A stretch of DNA of 57,587 nucleotides. Source: an uncultured beta proteobacterium. Its GTDB lineage: Bacteria > Pseudomonadota > Gammaproteobacteria > Burkholderiales > Burkholderiaceae_C. The stretch is from contig CAIUDG010000107.1 in NCBI GenBank assembly GCA_903897925.1, forward strand, positions 1-57,587, read 5' to 3'. The translations under genes were made by a program, and so were the position numbers. Of this stretch, positions 35,645 through 44,061 are shown in pieces (the stretch's first letter is position 1; every line of letters starts with the position of its first letter). Below the pieces are notes generated by a model. That model worked only from the letters and a program-made list of their open reading frames with translations. It did no database searches and had not been told where the DNA came from.

Positions 35645-36145
35645 ATGGATGTTACGCAAGTACTACTTAAGGCGCTGGACGCTGCAAACCCAATCGCTGG
35701 TATTGCTGCGGAATTCATCGCCGGAAAACTCGGTTTGAGCCAGTCCACCACGGACGCTGTAAGTCAGGCCGTCAGCGGCATGACTGGTGCCGACCAGGTA
35801 CGGCTTAAGCAAATTGCTGCGGATCTGCAAGACCACCTGGCGCAATACGGCCTGCAGCTGCAGACGGCCCAGGTGGCGGCAGCGGCAAGCCAAGTGGCAT
35901 CTGTCAATGGCACCCTGCAGGCCGACGCCCGCGGCGACAGCTGGCTGCAGAAGAACCACCACGCCATTGAATCTCTTTCGACCGTGGCTTGCGTGATTGG
36001 CGTCTATCTGGGCCTGCCTGCATTCCACGTGCCGGTGCCAACTGTGCCTGGTGAAGTGTTTGTGATGCTGGGCGCTATTTGCGGCGTCACGGCCTGGCAA
36101 CACGGCCAAGTCAACCAGAAGATTGCAGAGGGGAACAACGCATGA
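35645..36145 (+). CDS. Holin-like protein (three-helix family resemblance)
   Basis: 166-aa protein. An amphipathic, Gln/Ala-rich N-terminal half precedes ADARGDSWLQKNHHAIESL. Two hydrophobic helices follow (VACVIGVYLGLPAF; VMLGAICGVTAW). The ARGDSWLQKN…R/H motif ahead of paired helices is like the 'holin of 3TMs' family of gene-transfer agents and prophages. This fits a lysis role next to the lysin. It overlaps the following gene by four bases (ATGA). Confidence 0.6.
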   Translation: MDVTQVLLKALDAANPIAGIAAEFIAGKLGLSQSTTDAVSQAVSGMTGADQVRLKQIAADLQDHLAQYGLQLQTAQVAAAASQVASVNGTLQADARGDSWLQKNHHAIESLSTVACVIGVYLGLPAFHVPVPTVPGEVFVMLGAICGVTAWQHGQVNQKIAEGNNA

Positions 36146-36321
36146 CGCCTGAAATGATTCAGCAATTGCTGATCGGTGCCGGTGGCGCAATCAGCGTCTA
36201 TGCGGCCATTCGGGCCGACCTGGCAACCTTGCACGAACGCACGAAGAACACCGCCGAGGCAGCGAAAGAGGCGCACTCGCGCATAGACGAATTGCAGCGG
36301 GTGCGCCGCCACGACGACTAG
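36142..36321 (+). CDS. Small membrane/coiled-coil protein, possible lysis accessory
   Basis: 59-aa protein with an N-terminal hydrophobic helix (IQQLLIGAGGAISVYAAI) followed by a charged coiled-coil tail (LHERTKNTAEAAKEAHSRID). The layout resembles small spanin- or XhlA-type proteins. It is coupled to the holin-like gene. Assignment to lysis is inference. Confidence 0.55.
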   Translation: MTPEMIQQLLIGAGGAISVYAAIRADLATLHERTKNTAEAAKEAHSRIDELQRVRRHDD

Positions 36322-36403
36322 CGTCACGAAAAAGCGAAGCCCCGAACAGCGACCAACTGTGCAGGGCTTCTATCACAACCTACAGGAATAAAGGCAATAG
36401 GAA

Positions 36404-36652
36404 ATGAATGTTTCGAACTATATAGAACTTTTGAAAGTACTTCAAACCATGGACGATTACAAATTTATCGTGTTGGTCATCTTGGCTGTTCTGCTGATCT
36501 GCTACAGCGTATTTAAGTTCGTCGTTAGCCATCGTTTGGCTTGGAAGTGCCTGAAGCTGAAGGAGCGCGGGCAAAACATTGATTTGATCCTAATAGGTGT
36601 CTCCGTGGCTATGGCCGCCACCGGTGTCTGGCTACGACTGCGCCGCATTTGA
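36404..36652 (+). CDS. Two-helix membrane protein
   Basis: 82-aa protein with two membrane helices (FIVLVILAVLLICYSVFKFVV and LILIGVSVAMAATGVWL), a basic loop between them and a basic end (RLRRI). It has its own AATAGGAA ribosome-binding site after an 80-bp gap, so it may be separately expressed. Not recognised. A short hairpin (CCAGGT / ACCTGG, 36653-36669) follows the stop codon. Confidence 0.55.
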   Translation: MNVSNYIELLKVLQTMDDYKFIVLVILAVLLICYSVFKFVVSHRLAWKCLKLKERGQNIDLILIGVSVAMAATGVWLRLRRI

Positions 36653-36705
36653 CCAGGTAGACGACCTGGCGCGGATCGGCGCACCAGGTGCAGTTCATTC
36701 AAAAT

Positions 36706-37068
36706 TTAGTTTGTGTTGAAAATCGGCAGATTGGCCGGGATACCTTCGACGGTGGACCGGTCAATTTCCGTTTCAAGGCGCCAGATGATGCCGGCCATGC
36801 GTTTGATTTGCTCCTGCAGGCCGCGTACCTGGCCGGCGAAGCTCACGGCGCGGTTATGCGCGTCTGTGTGGGCAAGGGATTGGCCCCATTTTGTTTCCCA
36901 GAAAAGAGCCAGCATGATGGCGCGTGGTGCGAAGCCTTGGCGCTTATAGGTTTTGAGGGTGGATTCCTTGATATCTAGGTGGCGCGCAATTTGAGCGAGT
37001 GAGTATGGAATGTCGTCGAGCATTGTTTCGAGGTGAGGCAGACCGGCATGGCTTGGCGCGCAGAACAT
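36706..37068 (-). CDS. HTH regulatory protein at the right end of the prophage
   Basis: 120-aa protein. The ATG at 37068 has an AAGGGAG ribosome-binding site; an upstream in-frame start would add eleven residues. A helix-turn-helix (LAQIARHLDIKESTLKTYKRQG, about residues 23-44) is followed by PRAIMLALFWETKWGQS and a C-terminal coiled-coil (AGQVRGLQEQIKRMAGIIWRLETEI). Similar small proteins occur in filamentous and other small prophages. It is the only minus-strand gene besides the repressor and may be a second switch protein. Confidence 0.7.
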   Translation of the reverse strand: MFCAPSHAGLPHLETMLDDIPYSLAQIARHLDIKESTLKTYKRQGFAPRAIMLALFWETKWGQSLAHTDAHNRAVSFAGQVRGLQEQIKRMAGIIWRLETEIDRSTVEGIPANLPIFNTN

Positions 37069-37460
37069 TGTATTTTTCTCCCTTGTTTTGATTCGCGTCA
37101 AATGTAAGTAGGCCGTAAGGATACGAATCGCCGATTAGCTTGACTGGAGGGGGTTACATCGAGCTTGACCTAGCTGGGGGACCGCACGGTTATTGGGTTT
37201 ACGGCCCCGATGATTGCTACAAAGCTTTGTTTACATAATGCACATCGTATGTCGCAGACTACCTGCGCAGACGACTTCGCCGTCTACGCGGCTTGCGGGT
37301 TTCACTTCCGGCCTTTATCCAAAAACGCCCATCCGCACCAAGCACCGGAAAAACTTGAAGGCCCGCATTCGAGGTCAAATCAGCTATCGGGCCGCGGCGC
37401 TGTCGCGCAACCGGCCGCCAGCACGGCCAGAAACGCGTATTCCATTGCGTGGAACGCGGC
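37069..37460. other. Noncoding right junction region
   Basis: No convincing gene. It holds the upstream region of the right-end HTH gene, the right attachment-like site (37226-37244), and about 215 bp of chromosomal DNA up to the tatD stop codon. A 21-codon minus-strand frame (37380-37445) with a lipobox-like LAAGC is present but too short to call. Confidence 0.6.
37226..37244 (-). other. Right attachment-like site (attR), dif-like
   Basis: TTTGTTTACATAATGCACA; 17 of 19 bases match the left site. On the minus strand the TGTGCA centre is followed by TTATGTAAACA, matching the XerD half of dif at 8 of 11 positions, and preceded by GCGACATACGA as the candidate chromosomal XerC half, which fits the consensus poorly. 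Confidence 0.55.
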
Positions 37461-38246
37461 TTAGACGCCAAACAAGCGGGAAAAATTGTCGCTGGTGGTT
37501 TGCGCCATGCTTTCCACGCTGACCTTGTGAAGCAGCGCCAGTTGCTGTGCAACAAAGGGAACGTAGGCCGGTTGATTGGTCTTGCCCCTATACGGTACCG
37601 GCGCCAGATACGGACTGTCGGTTTCGATCAGGATGCGATCCAGAGGAACCATGGCGGCCACATCACGGATGTCCTGCGCCGACTTGAAGGTCAAGATGCC
37701 GGAAAAGGAAATATAAAAACCAAGATCCAGTGCTGCGCGTGCGACTTCCATGCTTTCGGTAAAACAGTGGAACACGCCGCCAGCCGCACCAGAACTGCCG
37801 TCTTCACCCGCCTCCCGCAACACCGCCAGGGTGTCATTCGAAGCGCTGCGGGTATGAATGATGAGCGGCTTGCGCAGTTGCTGAGCGGCCCGGATATGGG
37901 TGCGAAAACGTGCACGCTGCCATTCCATGTCGGCAATGCTGCGGCTACCGAGACGGTAATAGTCGAGGCCGGTTTCGCCCACGGCGACTACCTTGGGCAG
38001 CTTGCCGAGCGTTAGCAGCGTTGCAAGATCCGCTTCTTGCACACCTTCGTTGTCGGGATGCACACCGACGCTGGCCCAGATGTTGTCAAACCGGGTGGCG
38101 AAACCATGCACCTGGGGAAACTCTTCCAGAGTGGTACAAACGCACAAGGCCCGGCTGACCTGGGCTTGCGCCATGGCCGCGCGGATATTGTCAATGGAGG
38201 ACGCCAGCTCAGGAAAACTGAGGTGGCAATGGGAATCGGTAAACAC
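37461..38246 (-). CDS. tatD: TatD family metal-dependent hydrolase/DNase
   Basis: 261-aa TIM-barrel protein. The N-terminal metal motif is FTDSHCHLSF, with VGVHPDN, a glutamate in GETGLDYY, HTRSA, VFHCFTES and the late ETDSPYLAPVP motif. TatD proteins act as 3'-5' exodeoxyribonucleases and in tRNA/DNA quality control. Last gene of a tight minus-strand run mltG-tmk-holB-pilZ-tatD, with the PilZ gene ending at the base before its start codon. Confidence 0.93.
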   Translation of the reverse strand: MFTDSHCHLSFPELASSIDNIRAAMAQAQVSRALCVCTTLEEFPQVHGFATRFDNIWASVGVHPDNEGVQEADLATLLTLGKLPKVVAVGETGLDYYRLGSRSIADMEWQRARFRTHIRAAQQLRKPLIIHTRSASNDTLAVLREAGEDGSSGAAGGVFHCFTESMEVARAALDLGFYISFSGILTFKSAQDIRDVAAMVPLDRILIETDSPYLAPVPYRGKTNQPAYVPFVAQQLALLHKVSVESMAQTTSDNFSRLFGV

Positions 38247-38606
38247 TCAAATGGTCTGTGTCTGACGGTCGGATACCAGGTGCGCGCCCAGGATCTCTTC
38301 TATCTTCAGGCGCAATGCGCGGGACTTTTCATCTTTGGGGAACAAAATGCCAACGCCCTGGGTGCGACCCGCCGCAGCTTTTGCCGGAGTCACCCAAGCC
38401 ACCTTGCCCGCCACCGGATAGCGTTGCATGTCGTCTGGCAGCGACAGCAGCACATAAACGTCATCACCTAGTGCGTAATCGCGCGTGGTTGGAATAAAGA
38501 TTCCCCCATCAATGAACGCGGGAATATAAGCGGCATACAACGCAGCTTTTTCCCGGATGGAGAGCTGAATAACGCTGGGGCGGGGAGTAACAGCAGTACT
38601 GCTCAT
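38247..38606 (-). CDS. PilZ domain protein
   Basis: 119-aa protein consisting of a PilZ domain (YIPAFIDGGIFIPTTRDYALGDDVYVLLSLPDD in part; GKVAWVTP; GVGILFP). The canonical RxxxR c-di-GMP loop is not evident near the N-terminus, as in the PilZ proteins (e.g. Pseudomonas PilZ) that act in type IV pilus function without binding c-di-GMP. The position between holB and tatD is the standard one in proteobacteria. Adjacent to tatD with no gap. Confidence 0.85.
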   Translation of the reverse strand: MSSTAVTPRPSVIQLSIREKAALYAAYIPAFIDGGIFIPTTRDYALGDDVYVLLSLPDDMQRYPVAGKVAWVTPAKAAAGRTQGVGILFPKDEKSRALRLKIEEILGAHLVSDRQTQTI

Positions 38607-38633
38607 AAATTGCTCATGCTGAACAATGATTGT

Positions 38634-39659
38634 TCAAATTGAGCCAGAGTTTAGGGCGCTTCTGGCCTGTTCTACAAGCGCCTCCTGCATGAGGCCCAAA
38701 TTAAATGGGTGATCAACCGATTTTCTGGCCTGTTTCAGGCTTTGCGCCCATTCGGATAGCGCGTTCCAACCCGTGTCGGGAAGCGATTTCAAATCGGCCA
38801 ACGCAAAAAAGCGCGGCGCTGAGCCGGTTCGCCGCACCATGGTGTCGTGGCAGAGTTTGTGCAGACTGTCGAGCAATAAGCCCGCCGGCCAGTCACGCAC
38901 AAAGTTGGCGTCGCCGGCCAGCATGGCGGACGGGAATTGCGACCAGGCCAGTGCTGGCAAGCCGGCGCTGGCAGCGTCCAGCGCGTCCTCCGGGCGGTCT
39001 CCGCTGGCGCGCAACAGGCGTTGCGCCTCGGTGGGCGCGATGCCTTGTTGTTCCAGCCATTGCAAGGCCGCTTGCTGGGCTGGCCATTCCATGGTGTGGC
39101 ACAGGCAGCGGCTGCGAATGGTTGGCAGCAACTGGTGGGCTGACTCGCTGGCCAGCACGAACCGCACTTGTCCGGGCGGCTCTTCCAGCGTCTTGAGCAA
39201 GGCGTTGGCGGTAATCGCGTTCATGTCTTCCGCCGGGAATACCAAGACTACTTTGCCGCGTCCGCGCGCGCTGGTGCGTTGCGAAAACTCAATCGTGTCA
39301 CGCATCGCATCGACCCGGATCTCGCGGCTCGGCTTGCGCTTTTTGTCGTCGATTTCGGCCTGCGCTTTTTCACTCAGTGGCCAGTTCAGGCGCAGCATAT
39401 GGGTTTCCGGCATCAGCACGCAGAGATCAGCGTGGGTATGCACGTCGATGGCATGGCAGCTATTGCAGATACCGCAAGCGCCCTGCTCCGTGGCGTTTTC
39501 ACACAGCCAGCTGCGCGCCAGCTCCAGCGCCAGGCGGTATTGACCCAGCCCGGAAGGCCCTTGTAGCAGCCAGGCGTGACCCGGCTGGGACAGCAACTGT
39601 CGGCATTGCGCGCGAATCCATGGCGCCGCAACGGCCGCGCCGGACAGGGCTTCGGTCAT
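38634..39659 (-). CDS. holB: DNA polymerase III subunit delta'
   Basis: Clamp-loader subunit of the replicase. The 341-aa protein is AAA+-like with a degenerate P-loop (GPSGLGQYR, the Lys replaced by Gln), as expected for delta', which does not hydrolyse ATP. It keeps a four-cysteine zinc module ([20 protein letters not shown]) and the SRC sensor region (TIRSRCLCH). It overlaps tmk by four bases in the cluster. Confidence 0.93.
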   Translation of the reverse strand: MTEALSGAAVAAPWIRAQCRQLLSQPGHAWLLQGPSGLGQYRLALELARSWLCENATEQGACGICNSCHAIDVHTHADLCVLMPETHMLRLNWPLSEKAQAEIDDKKRKPSREIRVDAMRDTIEFSQRTSARGRGKVVLVFPAEDMNAITANALLKTLEEPPGQVRFVLASESAHQLLPTIRSRCLCHTMEWPAQQAALQWLEQQGIAPTEAQRLLRASGDRPEDALDAASAGLPALAWSQFPSAMLAGDANFVRDWPAGLLLDSLHKLCHDTMVRRTGSAPRFFALADLKSLPDTGWNALSEWAQSLKQARKSVDHPFNLGLMQEALVEQARSALNSGSI

Positions 39660-40285
39660 GGCAAGTACCCTTTTTGCTGCAGCGCGGTGTGCAGCGCCGA
39701 CCAGACCTCAGCCGGCGTCTGATCGGCATTGATGCGGACAAAACGCTGTGGCTGCGCGGCATAGCGGCGGGCATAACCAGCGGCGACATTTTCGAAGAAT
39801 GAACGTGATTGCGACTCAAAGCGGTCCGGTACGCGTGCCTTCTCCAGGCGTTCGGCTGCCACTGCGGGCGGCAGGTCAAACCAGACCGTAAGCTCGGGTT
39901 GCAGCAGTGTGGTGTCGCCCTGCTGGACCCAGTGTTCGAGCTGGCTCAGAACGTCCCAATCAAAGCCGCGCCCGCCTCCCTGGTAGGCAAAGGTGGCGTC
40001 GGTGAAGCGGTCGCAGAGCACCACATCGCCGCGCAGCAGCGCGGGGCGAATGACTTGCATGATGTGGTCACGTCGGGCAGCAAAGACCAGCAGGGCTTCG
40101 GTCATGGCGTCCATAGGCGCCGTCAGCACCAGTTGGCGCAGTTGCTCTGCCAGCACGGTGCCGCCAGGTTCACGGGTCAGGGTGATGGTCCGGCCCTGGG
40201 CCTTGAAGGCTTGGCACAGCTTGTCGATATGGGTCGATTTGCCGGCGCCGTCGATGCCTTCAAAACTGATGAATGTTCCGCTCAT
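39656..40285 (-). CDS. tmk: Thymidylate kinase
   Basis: Phosphorylates dTMP to dTDP. The 209-aa protein has the P-loop [11 protein letters not shown], the TREPGGT motif, [10 protein letters not shown] and the [16 protein letters not shown] active-site and lid-region motifs. It is coupled to mltG upstream and holB downstream by four-base overlaps. Confidence 0.96.
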   Translation of the reverse strand: MSGTFISFEGIDGAGKSTHIDKLCQAFKAQGRTITLTREPGGTVLAEQLRQLVLTAPMDAMTEALLVFAARRDHIMQVIRPALLRGDVVLCDRFTDATFAYQGGGRGFDWDVLSQLEHWVQQGDTTLLQPELTVWFDLPPAVAAERLEKARVPDRFESQSRSFFENVAAGYARRYAAQPQRFVRINADQTPAEVWSALHTALQQKGYLP

Positions 40286-41268
40286 TGTGGATTGCGCAAG
40301 TATTGGTTGACGGCATGGTTATGCTCGTCGAGTGTCGCACTGAAGTGGCTTGATCCGTCGCCACGGGCGACGAAATACAAGGCATTGGAGGGGGCCGGTT
40401 GCACCGCTGCCAACAGCGCAGCCTTGCCGGGCATGGCAATCGGTGTTGGCGGCAGACCGGCACGCGTGTAGGTGTTCCAGGCGGTGTCCGCCTGCAAGTC
40501 GGATTTGTGCAGCGCTCCGGTGTATTTGTCGCCCAGTCCATAAATGACGGTGGGATCGGTCTGCAACCGCATGCCGATGCGCAGGCGGTTGGAAAAAACC
40601 GAGGCGATCATCGGGCGGTCGGCCGGCCGACCGGTTTCCTTCTCGATGATGCTGGCAAGTATCAGTGCCTGGTCCGGCGATTGCAGCGGCGACTGCGGGC
40701 TGCGCTGGGCCCAGGCACTTTGCAATTTGTGGTCCATGGCACGCGCGGCGCGCTGCAGCAGTGCCATGTCGGTGGAACCTTTGGCATACGTGTAGGTGTC
40801 GGGGAAAAAGCGCCCTTCCGCCCATTCGCCGCCGCGTCCGAGCTGTTCCATCAGGGTCTGGTTGCTCCAGGTGGCGGACAGCGGCTTGAGTTGCGGCGCA
40901 TTTTTGAGGGCCTCCCGCACCTGTTGTAGGTTCCAGCCTTCCACCAGCGTCACGCTCAGCAGGGACTCTTCGCCGCGTACGATCTTGTTCAGAATTTGCA
41001 GCGGCGTGACGCCGGTGACCAGCTCATAGCTTCCGGCCTTGATCAGGCGTGACTGGCCCGACAGGCGAAACAACCAGTACAGCCAGGCTGGGTGCGTGTC
41101 GACACCGGAGCGGACGATTTCCTGAGCGACATCACGTGGACTGGTGCCCGGTTCGATGGACAAATCAAGCGAAGCGGAATTCAGCTCCAGCGGCCGCTGC
41201 AGCCAGTAATAGGTGCCAGCGCACAGCAGCGCGGTGATCAGTAGTAGCCAGGAAAATAGACGGCGCAC
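40282..41268 (-). CDS. mltG: Endolytic murein transglycosylase MltG
   Basis: Inner-membrane lytic transglycosylase that ends nascent glycan strands (YceG family). The 328-aa protein has an N-terminal membrane anchor ([20 protein letters not shown]), a LysM-like part and the catalytic domain. The catalytic glutamate is in [11 protein letters not shown] and is followed by the [19 protein letters not shown] motif. It is divergent from ygfZ across 45 bp. Confidence 0.94.
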   Translation of the reverse strand: MRRLFSWLLLITALLCAGTYYWLQRPLELNSASLDLSIEPGTSPRDVAQEIVRSGVDTHPAWLYWLFRLSGQSRLIKAGSYELVTGVTPLQILNKIVRGEESLLSVTLVEGWNLQQVREALKNAPQLKPLSATWSNQTLMEQLGRGGEWAEGRFFPDTYTYAKGSTDMALLQRAARAMDHKLQSAWAQRSPQSPLQSPDQALILASIIEKETGRPADRPMIASVFSNRLRIGMRLQTDPTVIYGLGDKYTGALHKSDLQADTAWNTYTRAGLPPTPIAMPGKAALLAAVQPAPSNALYFVARGDGSSHFSATLDEHNHAVNQYLRNPQ

Positions 41269-41313
41269 AGGACGATGGTGGGTTACGGTTTATTCGGGAA
41301 TGATAATGGAGCC

Positions 41314-42252
41314 ATGAACGCACCCCTCCACCTCCCCTCCGCGCATGCGCTGGCCACCTTGCAAGGTGTCGCCCGACTGGAACACCTGGGCGTTATCCGG
41401 GTCCTGGGCGCCGATGCCGCCAAATTTATCCATAACCAGCTGTCACAGGATTTTTCCTTGCTGGGTCTGCAGGAGGCGCGGCTGGCGGCCTACTGTACGG
41501 CGCAGGGGCGCATGCTGGCGAGTTTTATTGGTTTCAAGCGCAGCGCCACGGAACTGTTGTTAATTTGTGACAAAGAGTTGTTGGCGCCGACCCTTAAACG
41601 TCTTTCCATGTTCGTGCTGCGGGCTCAGGCCAAGCTCAGTGATGCCAGCGCCGAATTCGCGCTGTACGGGCTGGCTGGGGCGGCAGTACAAGGCGAAAGC
41701 AGCCCGCCGTGGGCCTTGCACCCAAGCGCCACGGCGAGTTGCATCAATCTGTACCCGGCCCATGGTGTGGCGCGCCAGTTGTGGCTGGGTGCGGCGGATG
41801 CGCCGGCACCAGAAGGTCCGGTACTGGCGCCAGAACTGTGGTTGTGGGGCGAAGTCATGGGTGGTGTCGCCACCCTCAACGCCAAGGTGGTGGAGGCCTT
41901 TGTGCCGCAAATGCTGAATTTTGAGTCGATTGGCGGGGTCAATTTCAAGAAAGGCTGCTATCCCGGCCAGGAAGTGGTGGCGCGCAGCCAGTTTCGTGGA
42001 ACCTTGAAGCGCCGCGCCTTTTTGTTGCACGGGGCAACGAAAATGTCCGCGGGCGACGCCATCCTGGGAGGCGCCGCGGCATCGGATGTAGGCACGGTGG
42101 TGCAAGTGGCCGCCTCGCCCGACGGAGGATTCGACGCCATTGGCGTGTTGCAATTGCATGCACTGCAGGAAGGCCCGTTGCTCGCCGGAACTCCCACGCC
42201 CGCAACGTTGTCCCTGATAACGCTGCCTTATGCATTGCTGGAAGATATTTAA
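41314..42252 (+). CDS. ygfZ: Folate-dependent YgfZ/CAF17-type protein
   Basis: 312-aa protein that supports iron-sulfur cluster enzyme assembly or repair. It has the characteristic KGCYPGQEVVAR motif with its conserved cysteine, and a glycine cleavage T-protein-like fold. The start at 41314 follows a GGAG ribosome-binding site; a longer frame from 41275 would reach into the promoter region shared with mltG. The mltG/ygfZ divergence is common in betaproteobacteria. Confidence 0.9.
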   Translation: MNAPLHLPSAHALATLQGVARLEHLGVIRVLGADAAKFIHNQLSQDFSLLGLQEARLAAYCTAQGRMLASFIGFKRSATELLLICDKELLAPTLKRLSMFVLRAQAKLSDASAEFALYGLAGAAVQGESSPPWALHPSATASCINLYPAHGVARQLWLGAADAPAPEGPVLAPELWLWGEVMGGVATLNAKVVEAFVPQMLNFESIGGVNFKKGCYPGQEVVARSQFRGTLKRRAFLLHGATKMSAGDAILGGAAASDVGTVVQVAASPDGGFDAIGVLQLHALQEGPLLAGTPTPATLSLITLPYALLEDI

Positions 42253-42356
42253 TCGGCAAAACCGGCGGTAAACTGCAACTGTTGCGGTGGGCCTGGAATT
42301 AGCCGGTTCCATGGTGATCGGCAGCGCCAGGGTTTCACAAGGATTGGTTTCGACAA

Positions 42357-42995
42357 ATGACCTCAACACTCACCAAAGAAGAAGCGTATGCACGTCTGGG
42401 AACCATTACGCGGGAAATGCATGAAGCATTGACCGTGCTGGGCGGTAATCAGCTGCAAAGCATCGTTCAGGAAATTCCAAACGCACGTGATCGCCTGGCC
42501 TACGTCGGAAAGATGACCGAAGATGCCGCGAACAAAGTGCTCTCGCTGGTTGAAATCGCCAAACCGCAATGCGATGACCTGTCCGATCGCGGGGAGCAAC
42601 TGAGCCAGTCGCTGGCGCGCATGGCGGCAGCGCCAGAGATGAGTATCGACAAGGCGCGCGGCCTGATGCTCACCTGTGGCAAATTTGCCCAGGGCACTGC
42701 AGACTTCGCCGGCAAGCAAAGCGCGGTGCTGAGCGACATTATGATGGCGCAGGATTTTCAGGATTTGTCGGGTCAGGTGATCAAAAAAGTTATCGACATC
42801 ATCACCCGCACCGAATTGCAGCTGGTGCAACTGTTGATCGACAGTTCACCGGAACCCGAGGCCGTCACTGCCGCTGGCGCCCTGGCGCCCGAGCCCGTCA
42901 CCGTGGACAACCATGTGCTGGAAGGCCCGCAAACCGCCGAAAACGCCCTCAAGCAAGACGACGTCGACGATTTGCTGGCGTCGCTCGGTTTCTAG
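42357..42995 (+). CDS. cheZ: Chemotaxis CheY-P phosphatase CheZ
   Basis: 212-aa helical protein. The catalytic motif QDFQDLSGQVIKKV places Asp136 and Gln140 at the positions of E. coli Asp143 and Gln147. A Glu/Pro/Ala-rich linker leads to a C-terminal CheY-binding peptide (DDVDDLLASLGF). It would dephosphorylate CheY-P at the flagellar signalling complex. No other chemotaxis gene is within the window, so it is separated from the usual cheYZ pair. Confidence 0.88.
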   Translation: MTSTLTKEEAYARLGTITREMHEALTVLGGNQLQSIVQEIPNARDRLAYVGKMTEDAANKVLSLVEIAKPQCDDLSDRGEQLSQSLARMAAAPEMSIDKARGLMLTCGKFAQGTADFAGKQSAVLSDIMMAQDFQDLSGQVIKKVIDIITRTELQLVQLLIDSSPEPEAVTAAGALAPEPVTVDNHVLEGPQTAENALKQDDVDDLLASLGF

Positions 42996-43987
42996 TTTTC
43001 TTCAGCAAAAGCCAATTTCAATGCCGCTGCCGCCTCGGCATGCGCCTGTGCTGCCTGCGGTAGCGCGCGTCCCATTTTGATGAATTCGTGGACCACGCCA
43101 CGGTAAATTTCCAGGTCCACTGCGACGCCGGCCATGCGCAGGCGGTCGGCGTATAGCACCCCTTCGTCAACCAGCGGATCGCATTCGGCCAGACCGAGCC
43201 AGGCCGGCGCCACGCCGGACAGGTCGGCCACCTGGCCGTCCGGGCGCAGGCCGTCGAGCGGGGCAAAGCGCCAGTCGTCGCGGTCTTGCGGGCTGCGGAT
43301 GTAGTGTTCAAAGAAATAGGTAATGTGCGGTTCCTCCAGCACAAAGCCTTTGGCGAAGCTGCGGTGCGAGGGCGTGTTCTGGTGCCCCGCCGTGCCGGGA
43401 TAAAACAGCAGCTGCAGCGCCAGCGCCAATGCGGCATCGCGCGCCAAAATGGCGCAGACGGCGGCCAGCGTGGCGCCAGCGCTGTCACCGCCGACGGCAA
43501 TGCGGCGCGGGTCCAGGCCCAGGCGTGTGCCCTGCGCTGCGCACCACTGCAGCACGTCCCAGGCGTCGTCCACAGCACAGGGGAATTTGTGTTCCGGCGC
43601 CAGTCGGTAATCAACCGACAGCACGGCGCATCCGGCCAGATGGCCCAGGCGCTTGCACAGCACCTCGTGGGTGGCAGTACTGCCGATGGTGAATCCGCCG
43701 CCATGAAAATACAGCAGCAAGGGCAGTCGCTCGTTCGACGGCGCGTACAGGCGCACCGGTATGGCATAACCGTCGCGCGCGGCCACACAAAAGCTTTCGA
43801 CCCGGGCCATCGGCGGACTGGCCAGTTCCAGCACGCCGGCAGCGGCGGCATAGCTGGCGCGGGCTTGCTGTGGGGTCTGCGCATGCAGCGGCACCTGGGC
43901 GGCCCGGTGCATGCGTTCAAGCACTTTGTGCATGGTCGGCGTGAGCAATGCCAGCGGGTTGCGGTGCGTGTAATTCGGGGGACTCAT
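42992..43987 (-). CDS. Alpha/beta hydrolase, hormone-sensitive lipase family
   Basis: 331-aa esterase. The HGGGF oxyanion motif, nucleophile GDSAG, ECDPLVDEG aspartate and HEF histidine form a complete triad of the HSL (family IV) type. The ATG at 43987 is preferred; a longer frame would run into the promoter region of the dehydrogenase. It is convergent with cheZ, the stop codons overlapping by three bases. Natural substrate unknown. Confidence 0.88.
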   Translation of the reverse strand: MSPPNYTHRNPLALLTPTMHKVLERMHRAAQVPLHAQTPQQARASYAAAAGVLELASPPMARVESFCVAARDGYAIPVRLYAPSNERLPLLLYFHGGGFTIGSTATHEVLCKRLGHLAGCAVLSVDYRLAPEHKFPCAVDDAWDVLQWCAAQGTRLGLDPRRIAVGGDSAGATLAAVCAILARDAALALALQLLFYPGTAGHQNTPSHRSFAKGFVLEEPHITYFFEHYIRSPQDRDDWRFAPLDGLRPDGQVADLSGVAPAWLGLAECDPLVDEGVLYADRLRMAGVAVDLEIYRGVVHEFIKMGRALPQAAQAHAEAAAALKLAFAEEN

Positions 43988-44061
43988 GGTGCGGGGCGAT
44001 CTTGTTACAGTGGGCGGACCACTCCATACTACACGGCAGCCAGCCGCTGCTACCGACCACC

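Larger units (their letters stand above)
25446..37244 (+). mobile_element. PM2-like (corticovirus-like) tailless prophage
   Basis: An element of about 11.8 kb, close to the 10-kb PM2 genome. It has a repressor (minus), an early operon (plus), an origin region, a late operon with packaging ATPase and PM2 P2-like capsid protein, spike genes, a GH104 lysin, a holin-like protein and a second HTH gene (minus). It has no portal, large terminase, tail, integrase or transposase genes. Direct repeats of 19 bp (17 identical) mark the ends. Genes between the repeats are mostly tightly overlapping. Assignment to the PM2 lineage rests on the capsid protein plus ATPase pair; a link to the related ssDNA phage FLiP lineage is not excluded. 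Confidence 0.85.

Noticed and set aside
25446..37244. Element considered as a filamentous (inovirus) prophage because of the ATPase, small membrane proteins and HTH genes
   Set aside because: No pVIII-like major coat, pIII-type adhesin or rolling-circle initiator; the capsid protein and the S74 spike plus GH104 lysin fit a lysing icosahedral phage.
37259..37555. 98-aa minus-strand frame overlapping the end of tatD
   Set aside because: It overlaps tatD out of frame and has Arg/Trp-rich shadow composition.
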